Origin: Symbiodinium kawagutii
Taxonomy: Eukaryota > Sar > Dinophyceae > Suessiales > Symbiodiniaceae
Direction of reading: 5' to 3'
Assembly: GCA_009767595.1 (NCBI GenBank)
Contig: VSDK01015799.1
Span: forward strand, 136,511-200,510
DNA: 64,000 nucleotides
Shown: piece by piece, positions 1-11,169 of the stretch
Layout: every line of letters starts with the position of its first letter
Position numbering within the stretch: position 1 is the stretch's first letter
The notes under the pieces: model-generated
Told to the model about the DNA's origin: nothing
Databases searched by the model: none
The model's input: the letters and a program-made list of their open reading frames with translations, nothing else
Program-made: the position numbers and the translations under genes

Positions 1-384
1 CGCGGATGCGTTCAACCTCAAAGAGCCCAATCAAGGTTCCAGGCAAGAATGGCAAGAATCGCGAGCCACAGTGTGAACATAGATTGAATGCCAACGCTTG
101 CCATTTCAAATCAAACACGAAAATGCATTCTAGAAGCTGTTTCATCTTGAACTTTGCGTGAAGCATCCTGCAAATCTAAAACAAAATGCTGGTAGGCAGA
201 TCATGTTTTCAAAGGACCAGCCAACCTGATGCAACCAACATGATTGAGCTGATAGAACTCCGGTCCTCAGCTTGGAAGCTTTCAGAAGCCAACCTCTTTG
301 GTGACCACCATGTGCACGCAATGCCATTTCTCAGATGGCGATGTGCTACACCGGTTTGGCAGTAATGTCACTGATTTTTTCTTT

Positions 385-487
385 GGACTCCCAGGGTATA
401 TAATTGATATACATGGACCCCCAGGGTATTTACTTGATATACATGGATTCCCAGGGTATATAATTGATATACATGGACTCCCAGGGT
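385..487. repeat. 30-bp tandem repeat, about 3.4 copies
   Basis: Three near-identical 30-bp units start at 385, 415 and 445, followed by a partial fourth to 487. Each unit contains CCAGGGTATATAATTGATAT with a few substitutions, the middle copy being the most diverged. Because 30 is a multiple of three, one forward frame stays open through the array, but I see no sign of a real gene around it. Confidence 0.9.
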
Positions 488-731
488 AAATTTGATCATA
501 TCATCATATCTTAATTAACAATCCTGAATGATAGTCAAGAACTACTATGATAGATCCACACCTGATGGGGTGATGAACTTAAGAAACAATCCACTGTATC
601 CTTAGCCGTGCATCGCTTCAGCCATCCCATGGCGTCTTCGTCCACGAACGTGTGCTCGTGGCGCACGTTGCATCCTGGGCTCAATTGTGGGACCAAAGGG
701 CAGGGTTCCAAGATGCTGTTGGCATGACATA

Positions 732-830
732 GGTGGTTTCTCAAACTAGGGTACCCCCCAGATCATCCTTTAAACCATTTAATAAACCAATCCAATCATG
801 TTTTGGGTACTCCTATTTTGAGGAACCACC
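732..830. mobile_element. Small TIR element, family 1 (MITE-like)
   Basis: A 99-bp element with inverted ends, GGTGGTTTCTCAAAC at the left and the complement of GGTGGTTCCTCAAAAT at the right, followed inward on both sides by GGGTAC-type sequence. ACAT precedes it at 727-730 (one extra A at 731) and follows it at 831-834, which fits a 4-bp target-site duplication. There is no coding capacity. Related copies are listed at 21073, 22999, 30060, 31134, 37672, 52434 and 60467. Confidence 0.75.
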
Positions 831-905
831 ACATGGGTGAAAACAAATTGTTTCACATATCTGTCCCACATATATAGCGCCCTTGGATCGATAGATTCGG
901 GGAAA

Positions 906-929
906 TCTCTCTCTCTCTCTCTCTCTCTC
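906..929. repeat. CT dinucleotide microsatellite
   Basis: About twelve uninterrupted CT units. Simple sequence with no associated gene. Confidence 0.9.
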
Positions 930-2521
930 GGCAGGGCTATCAGTCTCAGCTGCATAGTTATTTATAGAATCCATTTCTGAGAACAGTGGGTTGAAGGATA
1001 CAACCCCACATGAGAGGGATGCGATTTGGACAGGGCTTGAAGAATCCACATCATTGTGGGATTTGTTCATCAGCCCGTGGAAATCAAGCAAGCCTAGTAG
1101 CTCAAAATATGAAGTTGGCGGTTCAGATGAGCAAAAGCCTGGGTAGGACAGCTGCATCCAGCCACATGGCTCTCACTTGCCAATCACAAAGCTTTGAGAA
1201 ACAACACGTGCACGGCAATCGCGCAAGCTCGTCATATGATTGTTTTCTGCGTTACCATCACTAGACCTCAAAACAAAAAACTGCGCCCAAGCGGCATGTA
1301 GCTTCGGTTTGACCAGGAATTGGATTTTCTGCATCCTGACAGCGAAGGTGTGCTGGTTGAGACCTAGTTGAAAGCTCTGGCACAGCCATGCTGCATCACA
1401 GCACAGCATCGATGTTTGTTTCAAAATTGTGGAATGCCAACATCAACTATCGATAGCCAAGCTGCGAGATCGACAGCCGGGTAAGAAGAAGGAAAGTGTC
1501 GCAAAAACGCACCCCTTCTCTATACACACGGTCTGCTTGTTGTCGGGTCCTGAGCGTCAGATTGGCCATTGTGTTTTCGCTATGCTGAGCCGCCGTCCAT
1601 CAGATCACTTTATATTTTTTAAGAATATTAAGAATAGGTAAATTGAAAATGGTCTTCTTGGCCCCCCATTCAGCACAAAATGTAGCCTAGCAGCAAGAAC
1701 CTTGGGTACCTCTCAATGAGGCCGAACCAGCGTGCGAGCGAACCCCTTAGATGTGTTGCGAAGCAGCTGTCAAGTGCCAGCAGGATCAAGCGATGATTTC
1801 CCAGAATACACAATCTGATCAATTAATTTGGGGTATTGTGTTACATTGGCGTGCTATGGTATGTGGGTTTTTTCTTCCAATAGCATTCCCTGATAAACAA
1901 ATTGTTTGTTAAATTGAACACTTGAATCTTGAATCAACCAGGAAACACACATATGCAAATAGCAGGAATTCTGGAGTCTTGTGCTCGTAGCAGTGGGTCG
2001 CGGGATGCTTCCAAAAACTCAAACGCCAGCCATTCAGTGATGCAGCGTCCATTGTACGCCTTTGCAGTGAGCAGCGCTTCGCCACTAGCTTTAAGAACCT
2101 CAGCAACGCACGCATGCGGCGCACAGTGCGATCAGGCAGGTAGTGATTTCAACATTTTTGCAAAAGGAAACCCCAAGAGAGAATTTCATAAACACAATTG
2201 CAACATTGTGAAAAATGCTGAAATGAGTCTAGGAGTCCATCTTCTCTGTGAAAGGGGGTTGCGAGGATTGAATTTTTGACGCTTTGCAGAAAGCCCTGAA
2301 ACGTTGGTACGCAACATCCAGCCGCTCTTGTACCGAAAGATTCGGGTCGCCAAAATATCCACAATCTACCAAAGTCATCCTCATGGGTCACGGGACAAAG
2401 CATTCAATAGAAGGGAACACCAAAACTTTTGCTAACATCTTGCAAAAAGGACGTGAAATTCAAACAACCAAGGAACATTGAACCCAAAAATGCATCAGAA
2501 AACCAGAGATGAAAGCCAAAT

Positions 2522-3688
2522 CTAGCACCAAAACAAGACAGAAAACACAAGACCAAAGAAAACTAGCTTAGCCACATTGCTCCACCATTTACCCCAAAGG
2601 CCAGCCCAAGGTTGATGACGTGCATGCTGCAGAACTTCAAAGTAGTTGGGTGAAAATCTCTGAGGCAAATCAGAGCACCTGAGCACGACAAGCGCTCCAA
2701 ACCAACCCTGAAACCGGAAAACGTTCATTCTCAAATTGTAAGGTGATATCATTTTGGAATCCCAGGCACATGGATCTGTTTGTGGAATTTGCTCGGTCAG
2801 AAACTCAGCCAATGTATATTCTTGTGACCACACCGGAGATGATTCACTGACATCATAGAAGCGGTTGGGCCCAGAATTCCACGCTGGACAGCGGAAACAA
2901 ACTGGCATGTTGGCGCCCCCAGCCCAGCTTGACCGGAACCGCAGCACAAACTTGTGATAGACCCAGTCGCCCCTCAACTCAACGACAGCAAATTTCATTC
3001 CACCACAAATTGGTGTCCCTGCACGTTCTTTGTATTTACCTTCCAACGCTTCACCATTTGGACCAGTACTTGGGTAAAGGCCTTCATGCAAGCAATTCAA
3101 GCTCCAGGTTATACGATGGTAAATGCAATTGATGGTATGGTGCAAGTACAAGTCGTCCTCCCTGATGGCACAAAGTAGCCACCTCGAAGCTCTGACGCTT
3201 TTGGGGCGCCAAAGGGGCGCACTCAACCAGATCCCCACCATTTTCTGCGCCTTCTGAAAAGCAAGCTGTCTCAGTTTCGCACCGTCCCCATGTAATCCTA
3301 AAGGGATATGTCGACATGTTGCTGTCGTGTCAACCGCCCAAGGCGACTGCACTTCCCAATGGTGGGACCAAAACCGCTCAACCTCCTGGTAGTCGACAGC
3401 CACCCCAGCTTCGCAAAACATGTACCGTACAACTGAAAAAGGTTCCAAAAGTTTCAACGCCGTCATTTGGTAAGGAGGGTTCAGCTTGTCATTTGCAATG
3501 GGAACCTGGATTGTTATCGTTTCCTCGGTCAGCCAAAATAAATTACCACTTAGCAGGACCGAACATGTCTGCACTTTGTAACTGCAGTGAATCTTGTGAA
3601 AACACAATGAGCCCAGCCAAGCCACTACTGGTATGCGGCAAAAGGACCAGAAGTCGCGGGAGCTATTCTGTGTCGAGTAAGACCCCAA
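2522..3688 (-). CDS. HGDG/RGDW transposase-like protein, partial or frame-broken
   Basis: The 388-residue open frame matches, from memory, a very abundant dinoflagellate family. Recognisable landmarks are PLGLHGDGAK (about 129-138), WRPKSVRASR, TWSLN, ELRGDW (237-242), a Cys pair in VCFRCPA (263-269) and FLTEQ. The expected next block, CSMHVINLGLAFGVNGG, is present at about 2600-2632 but one frame away from the main frame. Either a short intron ending in TTTCAG near 2711 joins them, or this is a single-base frameshift in a pseudogene. The order of HGDG, RGDW, a Cys-x2-Cys and an MH-x-x-NLG block recalls Plavaka/Tnp2-type DDE transposases; that link is inference. The first ~100 residues look non-coding, so the real exon probably starts near 3390. 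No terminal inverted repeats were found around it. Confidence 0.6.
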   Translation of the reverse strand: MGSYSTQNSSRDFWSFCRIPVVAWLGSLCFHKIHCSYKVQTCSVLLSGNLFWLTEETITIQVPIANDKLNPPYQMTALKLLEPFSVVRYMFCEAGVAVDYQEVERFWSHHWEVQSPWAVDTTATCRHIPLGLHGDGAKLRQLAFQKAQKMVGIWLSAPLWRPKSVRASRWLLCAIREDDLYLHHTINCIYHRITWSLNCLHEGLYPSTGPNGEALEGKYKERAGTPICGGMKFAVVELRGDWVYHKFVLRFRSSWAGGANMPVCFRCPAWNSGPNRFYDVSESSPVWSQEYTLAEFLTEQIPQTDPCAWDSKMISPYNLRMNVFRFQGWFGALVVLRCSDLPQRFSPNYFEVLQHARHQPWAGLWGKWWSNVAKLVFFGLVFSVLFWC

Positions 3689-5303
3689 GCGATGGCTTAG
3701 CGGATGGCATGCCCTTTTTGATTCCTAATCAGCACCAGCAGCTGAGCTGAGAAAGACGCAAGCCGAGAGAGAGGGTTATAACATTGTAAATAAAAGAATG
3801 TCAAATTTGTATGTTGCTCAGTCAGTGTTGTGGCACTAGCTGATTGTTTGTTACTATCATGCATGATAATCAAACTTGCTCACCTTCGTTGGGGTCATGA
3901 AAATCAGAAAGAAATTTGAAAGCAGAAATCATATAGAAACGAAAGAATGTTGTCAACAACTTTGATGAATAAAAACACTATGCGTTAGATCATACCGCCC
4001 TGATGAAAATTTTGGGCTGGCTAGGGTAGGAACCAGGACATTGTGCAGCTGAGGTTCCTTGACATGAGATCTGCAAGAATTCATTGCACGGGAAATGCTT
4101 GAAACCTAAGCGATGAGACCAATGCAGTCGATGGAGGCAATCGTTCACAACCAGGACTGGTTACAACCATGATGATATCCTTTACCAACAGCTGTTGAGT
4201 GTTTGAAGTTGCCCAAAGTTGTGCTATTACGAACAAAGCAGCAGAAACCGAACCAAAAATACCGATGGAGAAGGCACTTGGAAGTGCATTGATTAGGATG
4301 ATTGACATGGATTACGTATGAGGAACAGAAAACATCATCACATAATCACATAGTGTTCCAAATAGTTCATCATGGTTGTACTAAATCTCAATCAAAACTA
4401 ATTGCGTCAATAATCACGCAAATCACATATGCATATGCATGATTTGGTGAGTATATGAGAATGATCGGTCTGGTTGCAATTTGATCCTGGTAGAATGTTA
4501 TCGAGGGAAATTTCTACTTGGGTCCATCATGTCATCATGGTCTATCCTGCAAGCTAGTCCATCACATTTCAACCCCCCATGGCCTTCCATTCGCTAAGGA
4601 ACGCCAGCAGCGACATCACCTATGGCGTTGATGGCAACGAAGGCCTTGTCATCACCTGCGTGCGGAAAGGGCCGATCAATAATACCACACAATGATATCG
4701 CCCCAAATGTTTGGCACCACACCACAGAACAACGTTCATGTCATATTATATTGTTTTTTGCTGATAGGCCTGCTAATACTTTCAAGGATCTTGCCTGGGG
4801 CATCGGTCAAAGACACTGCATTTGTTTTCCCCCTTCCCTGTGCGCAGGTCGCACAAAGGTTCATGATTTGTGGATTGACACCTCACAGAGAGGCAATGGC
4901 ACAAGACCAATCGCGAAATGACATGAGCCATTCTTGTTTGACTCATGTTGCTTTGCCACGTTCGGATCCCTGGGAAAACACGATCAGATATCAGCTGATA
5001 ATTGGTCAATGCAGTAATTGAGCTAGCAGAAATGGGGTTAGCAATTGCTGATTCACTTTTGAATCGAACACATGCGGCTAGGCACACTTGCGCATATGAT
5101 TGTGTTTTCCCCTATGGGCATCCTAGGAGCAAACCCGTATGATATCCAAAAGCTACGTCGAGCTGGATACCAACCCTGGAGAACAACTTGGCGGGGCCCA
5201 AAGTAATGTTGGAAATTTTGTTGAACTCGTATCAAGGTCATAAGTATGTTCTTCAAGTTGATCTAATCAACGAATCACATTGGTCGGCTCAGCATTTGTC
5301 AGA
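3689..5303. other. Mostly featureless; one possible hydrophobic exon
   Basis: The only coding-like piece is on the minus strand at about 4308-4190, a hydrophobic stretch with the segment FSIGIFGSVSAALFVIAQLW, followed by TTG and GTAAAG, a plausible splice donor. It could be a membrane-spanning exon, but no neighbouring exon could be joined to it. The rest shows no gene or clear repeat. Confidence 0.3.
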
Positions 5304-5984
5304 TCAACCCAGCTGTCCAGCATCCTTCACAGCTTTGTAGGACGCAAGGGTGGACTCAGCACTCGTGACCAACTCGGGGATCTCACGGACCTCAATCACA
5401 TTTTTTTCACGAGCCAACGTTTGCCCAAATGACGGTACTGATTTTTGGGAAGTAGAAAACATGTTTCATGTTGTTACATGTTTGATACATATTTGATAAA
5501 CCCTGGGGATGGGACATTATCCTTGTCGAGCGCTTCCTGCAGGCGCATTCGCGCTTGCTTCAAAGGATCTCTGTGCTGCAACAAGACTGCCTTTGCTGCA
5601 TCTTTGAATCCGGCTGGCCTTGGATCCGGTCAGCAAATTGAGGGGAACCAGATGCGATGCCGATGGCTTGTGATTCGATGTGATGTAACACCCGGATCTA
5701 ACACTATTGTGGTATGATTTTGATTGGTAGCCATATTAGCTGTACTGCTAACGACGGTTGGCAATGATCGCTTATGTGCTTGATGCTTAGCGAGGGTCAG
5801 TGGATTGTTCTTTATTCATGGTCAAAGGAGATATCATCATGCGCATGGTCAGTGATGGCTGCAGCGATGGCTATAGAGGTCGATCATGGCTGGAATGGTG
5901 GCCAGTCTGAGAAATCATTGAAAAAAGGTTCTCGCGACTGTAGCCTTTTGCACTGGTTGAAGCACATTGTTCGACAATCTCGAT
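5304..5984 (-). CDS. Three coding-like exons, C-terminal part of a helical protein
   Basis: Three minus-strand pieces read as protein. At 5984-5880 the frame runs IEIVEQCASTSAKGYSREN after a CAAAG acceptor. At about 5613-5503 it reads GFKDAAKAVLLQHRDPLKQA and then RMRLQEALDKDN, an amphipathic helix. At 5437-5304, after an AATCAG acceptor, it reads PSFGQTLAREKNVIEVREIP and ends in LASYKAVKDAGQLG with a TGA stop at 5306-5304. I do not recognise the family. The donor of the middle exon is uncertain because no perfect GT boundary gives the right phase. These exons lie just downstream of, and on the same strand as, the KEAER gene, so they may be its 3' end rather than a separate gene. Confidence 0.45.
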
Positions 5985-6160
5985 CTTTGAATATCATTGA
6001 AATAAAAAACCTAATAATGCAATGAATCTATGGGATCGGTCACTCGTACCACTAAGCTTTTTGCAAAGCTCATCCCAACCATGTTGAAAGCCTTGAACCA
6101 CCATGCCTACTTACCATGACCCGTTTCGCCAATCGAAGAGTGATCATGATGCAACCCAGG

Positions 6161-6241
6161 CTACAAAGAATCTGCTTTTGTTTCCTTTTTGGAGAGATCT
6201 GCAATGCTTTGCTGCAGCTTGTTCAGAGCCTCGGCCAGAAA
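6161..6241 (-). CDS. Probable terminal exon of the KEAER gene
   Basis: After a pyrimidine-rich stretch and ATTCAAG at 6242, the frame reads FLAEALNKLQQSIADLSKKE and ends TKADSL with TAG at 6163-6161. The upstream exon ends at 6730 in phase 0 with a strong donor (AAAAG followed by GTAAGA), and this acceptor also gives phase 0, so the join is consistent. The intron (6729-6242) would contain the 148-bp inverted-repeat element at 6470. An alternative is that the TTT-GTAGCC just before the stop is a further donor leading to the exons at 5.3-6.0 kb. Confidence 0.5.
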   Translation of the reverse strand, partial: FLAEALNKLQQSIADLSKKETKADSL

Positions 6242-6469
6242 CTTGAATGGGATCAGTAGCTCAAGAAAGCTGAGTTGAAGAAGAAAGACTAATTAACCAT
6301 ATCAAGAAGAACCCAAACAATTAGTACCAGTAGATTTGGTATGCCATATGCATGCTATGTTTTGTGTCCTGCTGATGGCTTTCACCCCTTTCATATGTTG
6401 AGTTCAGTGCTTTGCTGCAATTGGTTTGCCCCCTTCGTAAATCAGAAAAATTGTCCATCGCTTTGCAAT

Positions 6470-6617
6470 CTTACTCAATGGGTTTCCTTGCAAAAAAAAG
6501 TTTGAACTTATTTGCTGGGTTGGGTTCGCGCGACCGTGGGGCCTCCATTTTCAGACCCCCGGCGGACGCGCGAACCCAGCCAAAAAAAGTTTAAAGTTTG
6601 GCCACTCGCTGGGTAAG
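6470..6617. mobile_element. 148-bp inverted-repeat element, family 3, copy 1
   Basis: It is nearly identical to 18725-18871. The ends are imperfect inverted repeats, CTTACTCAATGG at the left and CGCTGGGTAAG at the right, so both orientations present GTAAG at a boundary. Inside is a strong hairpin whose arms contain GGGTTCGCGCGACCG and its complement, with one mismatch in this copy (GGACGCGC instead of GGTCGCGC). It lies in a probable intron of the KEAER gene. No clean target duplication is visible at this copy. Confidence 0.75.
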
Positions 6618-6729
6618 CAGTTTGTAAATTGCATATCAGAAGTAAATACAATACAGCATAAAGTATTGGAAGAACTTGACATCATTTCAAGCACCCCAAG
6701 TCCCTAGCCTTCTTTCCATCTCCTCTTAC

Positions 6730-7570
6730 CTTTTGCTTCTCCTTCTCAACCTTCGCTTTCGCGTCTTTCGCTGCTTTCTTCACAGCATTGTCCTGATCCT
6801 TTTTTCGTTTCTTTTCTGCCAGCTCTTCCTCCTTCTGTCTCTTCTTTTCAGCTTTCTCTTCCTCCTTCTGTTTCTTCTTGATCTCTGCTTTCGTCAACGG
6901 TGCTGGCTCAGATGGTAGTGAAGATGGTGCCGCTGAAGGGGCGGGAGATCCACCCGAGGCACTCCTTGATCTCTTCGTACGTTTCTTCTTGTCCTTCTTG
7001 GTCTTCTTAGCATGTTTTTTGCCTTTCTTTGACTTCTCATCTGAACTGCTGCTGTCTTTGCTCTCGGAGCTGGACTGACTCGACTTGCTGCTGGATTCAG
7101 TGCTGCTCGAAGAGGACGAAGATCGCTTTCGCTTCTTCTTCTTGTCCTTTGCTTTTTTGTCCTTTGTTCTTCCCCGGTGATCTTCCTTGGAGTTTGCTGC
7201 AAAGAGGGAGCTGATGACATGGTCTTCGGTGTCGCATTCATAACTGTGATCCCAGCATAAATAGAGTCGCAAATCTTCCCGTTCCTTGAGCTCTGGGTGA
7301 TCGCGGACACAAGTACTTCGAAGAAGCGGATCTCCCATTTTGCTTTGGATAATTTGATCAGCAGTTGCCTCGCAGTTGTATTTGGCAATGAGATCTTTCC
7401 TGAGCATCCATCTCCTGGCTCCTCGCTTCCTTCCCTTCACCTTGCTTCTTGCCTGCACGACCAATTCGCTCTGGCTCCAATTGCCTCCGGCTTGCAGAAA
7501 CTGCTCGAACATCACTGACAACATTTCGCTTTTGTTCGTACCTTGCGCCCAAGGATGACCCCCAGACTTC
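6730..7570 (-). CDS. KEAER gene, 3' coding exon: GGNW domain and Ser/Lys-rich tail
   Basis: The frame is open to 6684, but a consensus donor (GTAAGA) at 6729 suggests the exon ends at 6730. Near the start comes a domain I recognise from many dinoflagellate proteins: MFEQFLQAGGNWSQSEL, then RGARRWMLRKDLIAKYN, IIQSKMGD and VRDHPELKEREDLRLYL. After it come a run of Ser, a basic KGKKHAKKTKKDKKKRTKRS block and a highly charged KKQKEEEKAEKKRQKEEELA helix. Lys/Arg clusters of this kind suggest nuclear localisation (inference). The 5' splice acceptor is near GATGATGAG/GAAG at about 7571; the exact base is uncertain. Function is unknown. Confidence 0.65.
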
Positions 7571-8120
7571 CTCATCATCAGATTGCTATTGATTCTTCCC
7601 CGCTAGTTCCCCCAGCAAAAAAACTTTCAGGTGCAGAAGACAGGGTGCTATGAACATGACTTACGCCAAGATAGAAATAAGAGCCGTCTATTAGAAAGGA
7701 TCTAGCACAGTGCACATATAAGATATGTGATCTTCCGAATTGTGAATTGAACACTATAAATTTCTTGCCCCCAAATGTCACCAGTCAAAAACACAACATA
7801 ACTCTGCCATGAAATGTTGTGTGCATGCATACCACATGTGTTTTCATATCTTGCTCGTGAATAGATCCATGAAACAATCATCATTGAAGGTTAGTGTTCA
7901 ACCAGACAAACTAATCAATGTCAAGGTGCTTCCACGTGCGTTCGCTGCCATTGATAGCACTTCGGGAGGGCTCTTTGAACCTTGGGATGTGATGCTGAGT
8001 TTGGTTCTTGATTGAGCGTCCTGAAAAACAATCAAGTATTTGGGTTGGGTTTAGAATATTATAGCCTGCAATGATGAGTTGCATAACGTTGTAGCTTTTG
8101 TCTTTAAGCCCCGAACTCAC

Positions 8121-10703
8121 CAAACTTCGGTAGAAACTTTGCCGCTTTGCGTGAATCGCCAGTTCAGCTGGGGTTCTCTTTCTACGGGTAGGTGGATCGG
8201 ACGAAGCAGGAGCGGGGTTGGACAAAGCAGGAACTGGGGAATGTGTTGCCGGGGGAGCTGGGGTGCTGTGGCTGCTGGATGGGCTCACATGAGATTCTGC
8301 GTCCAGCGCTGTGGGTGCTGCAGAGGATGCTGGAGAGGGTGCTGGAGATGGCAGCTCATTGGTGTTTGTACGGTTCAATATGCCTTGGATATCCTCAAAT
8401 GATTGGCTTCCTTTCATGAGGCTCGGTTTTGCTTCGGCCTGGGGGGTTGCAGGGGGGCGCTTGACGGGAACAAGTTCATGTTTGGTCTCCGCTTCAGCTT
8501 CCTTCCTCTCAGCTTCCTTTCTTTCAGCTTCCTTCCTCTCAGCCTCCTTTCTTTCAGCTTCCTTCCTCTCAGCCTCCTTTCTTTCAGCTTCCTTCATCGC
8601 AGCCTCCTTTCTTTCAGCTTCCTTCCTCTCAGCCTCCTTTCTTTCAGCTTCCTTCCTCTCAGCCTCCTTTCTTTCAGCTTCCTTCCTCTCAGCCTCCTTT
8701 CTTTCAGCTTCCTTCCTCTCAGCCTCCTTTCTTTCAGCTTCCTTCATCGCAGCCTCCTTTCTTTCAGCTTCCTTCCTCTCAGCCTCCTTTCTTTCAGCTT
8801 CCTTCCTCTCAGCCTCCTTTCTTTCAGCTTCCTTCCTCTCAGCCTCCTTTCTTTCAGCTTCCTTCATCGCAGCCTCCTTTCTTTCAGCTTCCTTCATCGC
8901 AGCCTCCTTTCTTTCAGCTTCCTTCCTCTCGGCCTCCTTTCTTTCAGTTTCCTTCCTCTCGGCATCCTTTCTTTCAGATTCCTTCCTCTCAGCCTCATTT
9001 CTATCAGCGTCCTGCCTCTCAGCTTCCTTTCTTTCAGCTTCCTTCCTCTCAGCCTCCTTTCTTTCAGCTTCCTTCCTCTCGGCCTCCTTTCTTTCAGTTT
9101 CCTTCCTCTCGGCATCCTTTCTTTCAGATTCCTTCCTCTCAGCCTCATTTCTATCAGCGTCCTGCCTCTCAGCTTCCTTTCTTTCAGCTTCCTTCCTCTC
9201 AGCCTCCTTTCTTTCAGCTTCCTTCCTCTCGGCCTCCTTTCTTTCAGTTTCCTTCCTCTCGGCATCCTTTCTTTCAGATTCCTTCCTCTCAGCCTCATTT
9301 CTATCAGCGTCCTGCCTCTCAGCTTCCTTTCTTTCAGCTTCCTTCCTCTCAGCCTCCTTTCTTTCAGCTTCCTTCCTCTCGGCCTCCTTTCTTTCAGTTT
9401 CCTTCCTCTCGGCATCCTTTCTTTCAGATTCCTTCCTCTCAGCCTCATTTCTATCAGCGTCCTGCCTCTCAGCTTCCTTTCTTTCAGCTTCCTTCCTCTC
9501 AGCCTCCTTTCTTTCAGCTTCCTTCCTCTCGGCCTCCTTTCTTTCAGTTTCCTTCCTCTCGGCATCCTTTCTTTCAGATTCCTTCCTCTCAGCCTCATTT
9601 CTATCAGCGTCCTGCCTCTCAGCTTCCTTTCTTTCAGCTTCCTTCCTCTCAGCCTCCTTTCTTTCAGCTTCCTTCCTCTCAGCCTCCTTTCTTTCAGCTT
9701 CCTTCCTTTCAGCCTCCTTCCTTTTCGCCTCCTTGCGTTCAGCCTCCCTTCTTTCAGCTTCCTTTCTTAGGGCTTGATCAGCGTTCTTCTTCTTCTCCTG
9801 CTGCTCAATGCGCTCTTTTTCTGCTGCCTGCTCCTCCATGACCTTCCTCAAGAAAGCATCTTTTTTCTTGTTTGCCTCATCGAGCCTGTGCATGCGGTCA
9901 GCATCTAGACCAAGTCTTAACGCAAGCTCATCATCCATGGCCGGAAGCGTCTGGGGTTCCACCTCGTGAGTCTCGGGTTCCACCTGGGGAGTCTCGGGTT
10001 CCACGTAGGTGTCAGCAAAAGCAGGGTTCCACACAGCATCGAGATCTTCAGGGTTGTCATGCTCAATCTCATAGTCATCAAAGTTGAGACACTTGGGAAG
10101 AAAGTCCTCATGGTCACTTTCATCATCAGAGACAGCAGTTTCATGATGAAGTTCATATGGATCACGTTCAACTTTCACAGCGGTAGCACAATTCTGTTCT
10201 TGATCGTTTGTCTTCTCTTCTGCTGCCTTCTTGTCTTTCTCTTCACTTTCTTCTTCATCCTGCTTCTTGACTTTCTCTTTGCTTTCTTCTTCATCCTGCT
10301 TCTTGTCTTTCTCTTTGCTTTCTTCTTCATCCTGCTTCTTGTCTTTCTCTTTGCTTCCTTCTTCATCCTGCTTCTTGTCTTTCTTTGATTTCTGCTTGTC
10401 TTTCTCTGACTCAAGATTGCCTTTAGTCGCTTCTGAAGCTTTGGGGTTGGTATCGCTGATCACAGGACCGGTGGATGGATCTGCTGGGGCCTCATAAGCT
10501 GGAGTACCAGGTTTTGGGCTGTCTTCCCATTGACCCAAAGTCATGGTGGCTTGTGAATCAAACCTTTGTAAGGTGTCCTCGCACGGTGACCTCTTCAAAC
10601 GTTTCCTTCCTTCGAGTGTTCCTTCGAGCGTCAACTGATCGAGGGCCTTTCTTGATTCTTCAACTGCGATCTCATCAGCTTTTGATGCATCTGGAGGCAA
10701 CAT
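8121..10703 (-). CDS. KEAER gene, large 5' exon with a giant single-alpha-helix domain
   Basis: The exon starts at ATG 10703 and is open for about 860 codons. The N-terminus is acidic and low-complexity with four 12-residue repeats of the type [12 protein letters not shown]. Then comes an acidic linker with [20 protein letters not shown], and from about residue 311 to 738 an almost uninterrupted array of KEAER pentads. Alternating E/R/K spaced i to i+4 is the signature of a stable single alpha helix rather than a heptad coiled coil; 430 residues would be roughly 60 nm. A Pro/Ser/Ala-rich segment and [20 protein letters not shown] follow. The exon ends at 8121 in phase 0 with GTGAGT at 8120. 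The 100-nt intron ends in TGTTTTTCAG at 8021, and the next exon begins GACGCTCAATC at 8020. The exon chain between 8020 and 7570 is not resolved. Function is unknown. Confidence 0.7.
8490..9770 (-). repeat. 15/30-bp coding tandem repeat with 150-bp higher-order units
   Basis: The basic unit encodes KEAER (15 bp), and most substitutions recur every 30 bp. From 8941 a 150-bp higher-order unit is repeated five times (starts 8941, 9091, 9241, 9391, 9541). Each carries the same marker residues ([27 protein letters not shown]) in the same order. The first four copies look identical or nearly so, which points to recent unequal exchange or slippage. Outside 8941-9690 the array is plain KEAER with scattered KEAAM units. 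Confidence 0.95.
10235..10395 (-). repeat. 36-bp coding tandem repeat
   Basis: About four 36-bp units encode [12 protein letters not shown] with small changes ([15 protein letters not shown]). They form the acidic/basic N-terminal region of the KEAER protein. Confidence 0.85.
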
Positions 10704-10950
10704 GGGTAAACGTAGGCATCAAAAGGCGATAACACTGTGGAAGGAGAAACAACAAAGGGCAAAACATTATTAGATCTCTACGCAGCACGAAGGGCACTAG
10801 TACCATTGCACATCATGCTATGTCAGCACCTAAGGAGTCCATCTCATATGCTTTCTTATCATGATTCCATCCCTGGAGTGATTCTCAAAGACTGAATGAA
10901 AGAAACCTATCTAGTATCGTTATAAATATTTATGGTGTACAGGATAGCGA

Positions 10951-11169
10951 TCATGATTGTTCTATTATTAGTTCGCATCCCCAACAAAGACAATAGTACA
11001 CCATGCAACCGTGGCAGAACCGATCCTTCAGCTTGCTGAGGATCCTTCTCGCTGCATCGCATCTTTCGCACGGCAGCCTTCTGCAAAGCTGCTTGGACTT
11101 GGTCTGACAGCGTCCGCTTTTCGGGACGGGAGCCTTCACCCATTGCAAAATGCAAAGGTAGTGGCCCAA
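10951..11169 (-). CDS. Small Cys-rich frame, doubtful
   Basis: A 72-residue frame contains nine cysteines, arranged as C-x2-C in CERCDAARR and then CHGC, YYCLCWGC. A zinc-binding mini-protein or an exon of one is conceivable, but another frame over the same bases also reads plausibly, and no splice partners were found. Confidence 0.2.
   Translation of the reverse strand: MGHYLCILQWVKAPVPKSGRCQTKSKQLCRRLPCERCDAARRILSKLKDRFCHGCMVYYCLCWGCELIIEQS

Larger units (their letters stand above)
1..2521. other. No supportable gene; short repeats only
   Basis: I see no reading frame with convincing protein character on either strand. The stretch holds a 30-bp tandem repeat (385-487), a small inverted-repeat element (732-830) and a CT microsatellite (906-929), all listed separately. 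Small exons with non-canonical splice sites could be hidden here and would not show as long frames. Confidence 0.5.

Noticed and set aside
6412-6594. Two similar 60-residue plus-strand frames here and at 18692-18874
   Set aside because: Their similarity comes from the family 3 element; there is no other coding evidence.
8894-9598. A 234-residue minus-strand frame of [10 protein letters not shown] type
   Set aside because: It is a shifted-frame shadow of the KEAER exon within the same repeat.
8311-9777. Long plus-strand frames (488 and 455 residues) rich in Ser, Phe and Leu
   Set aside because: They are antisense readings of the KEAER repeat array; a 15-bp period keeps several frames open without meaning.
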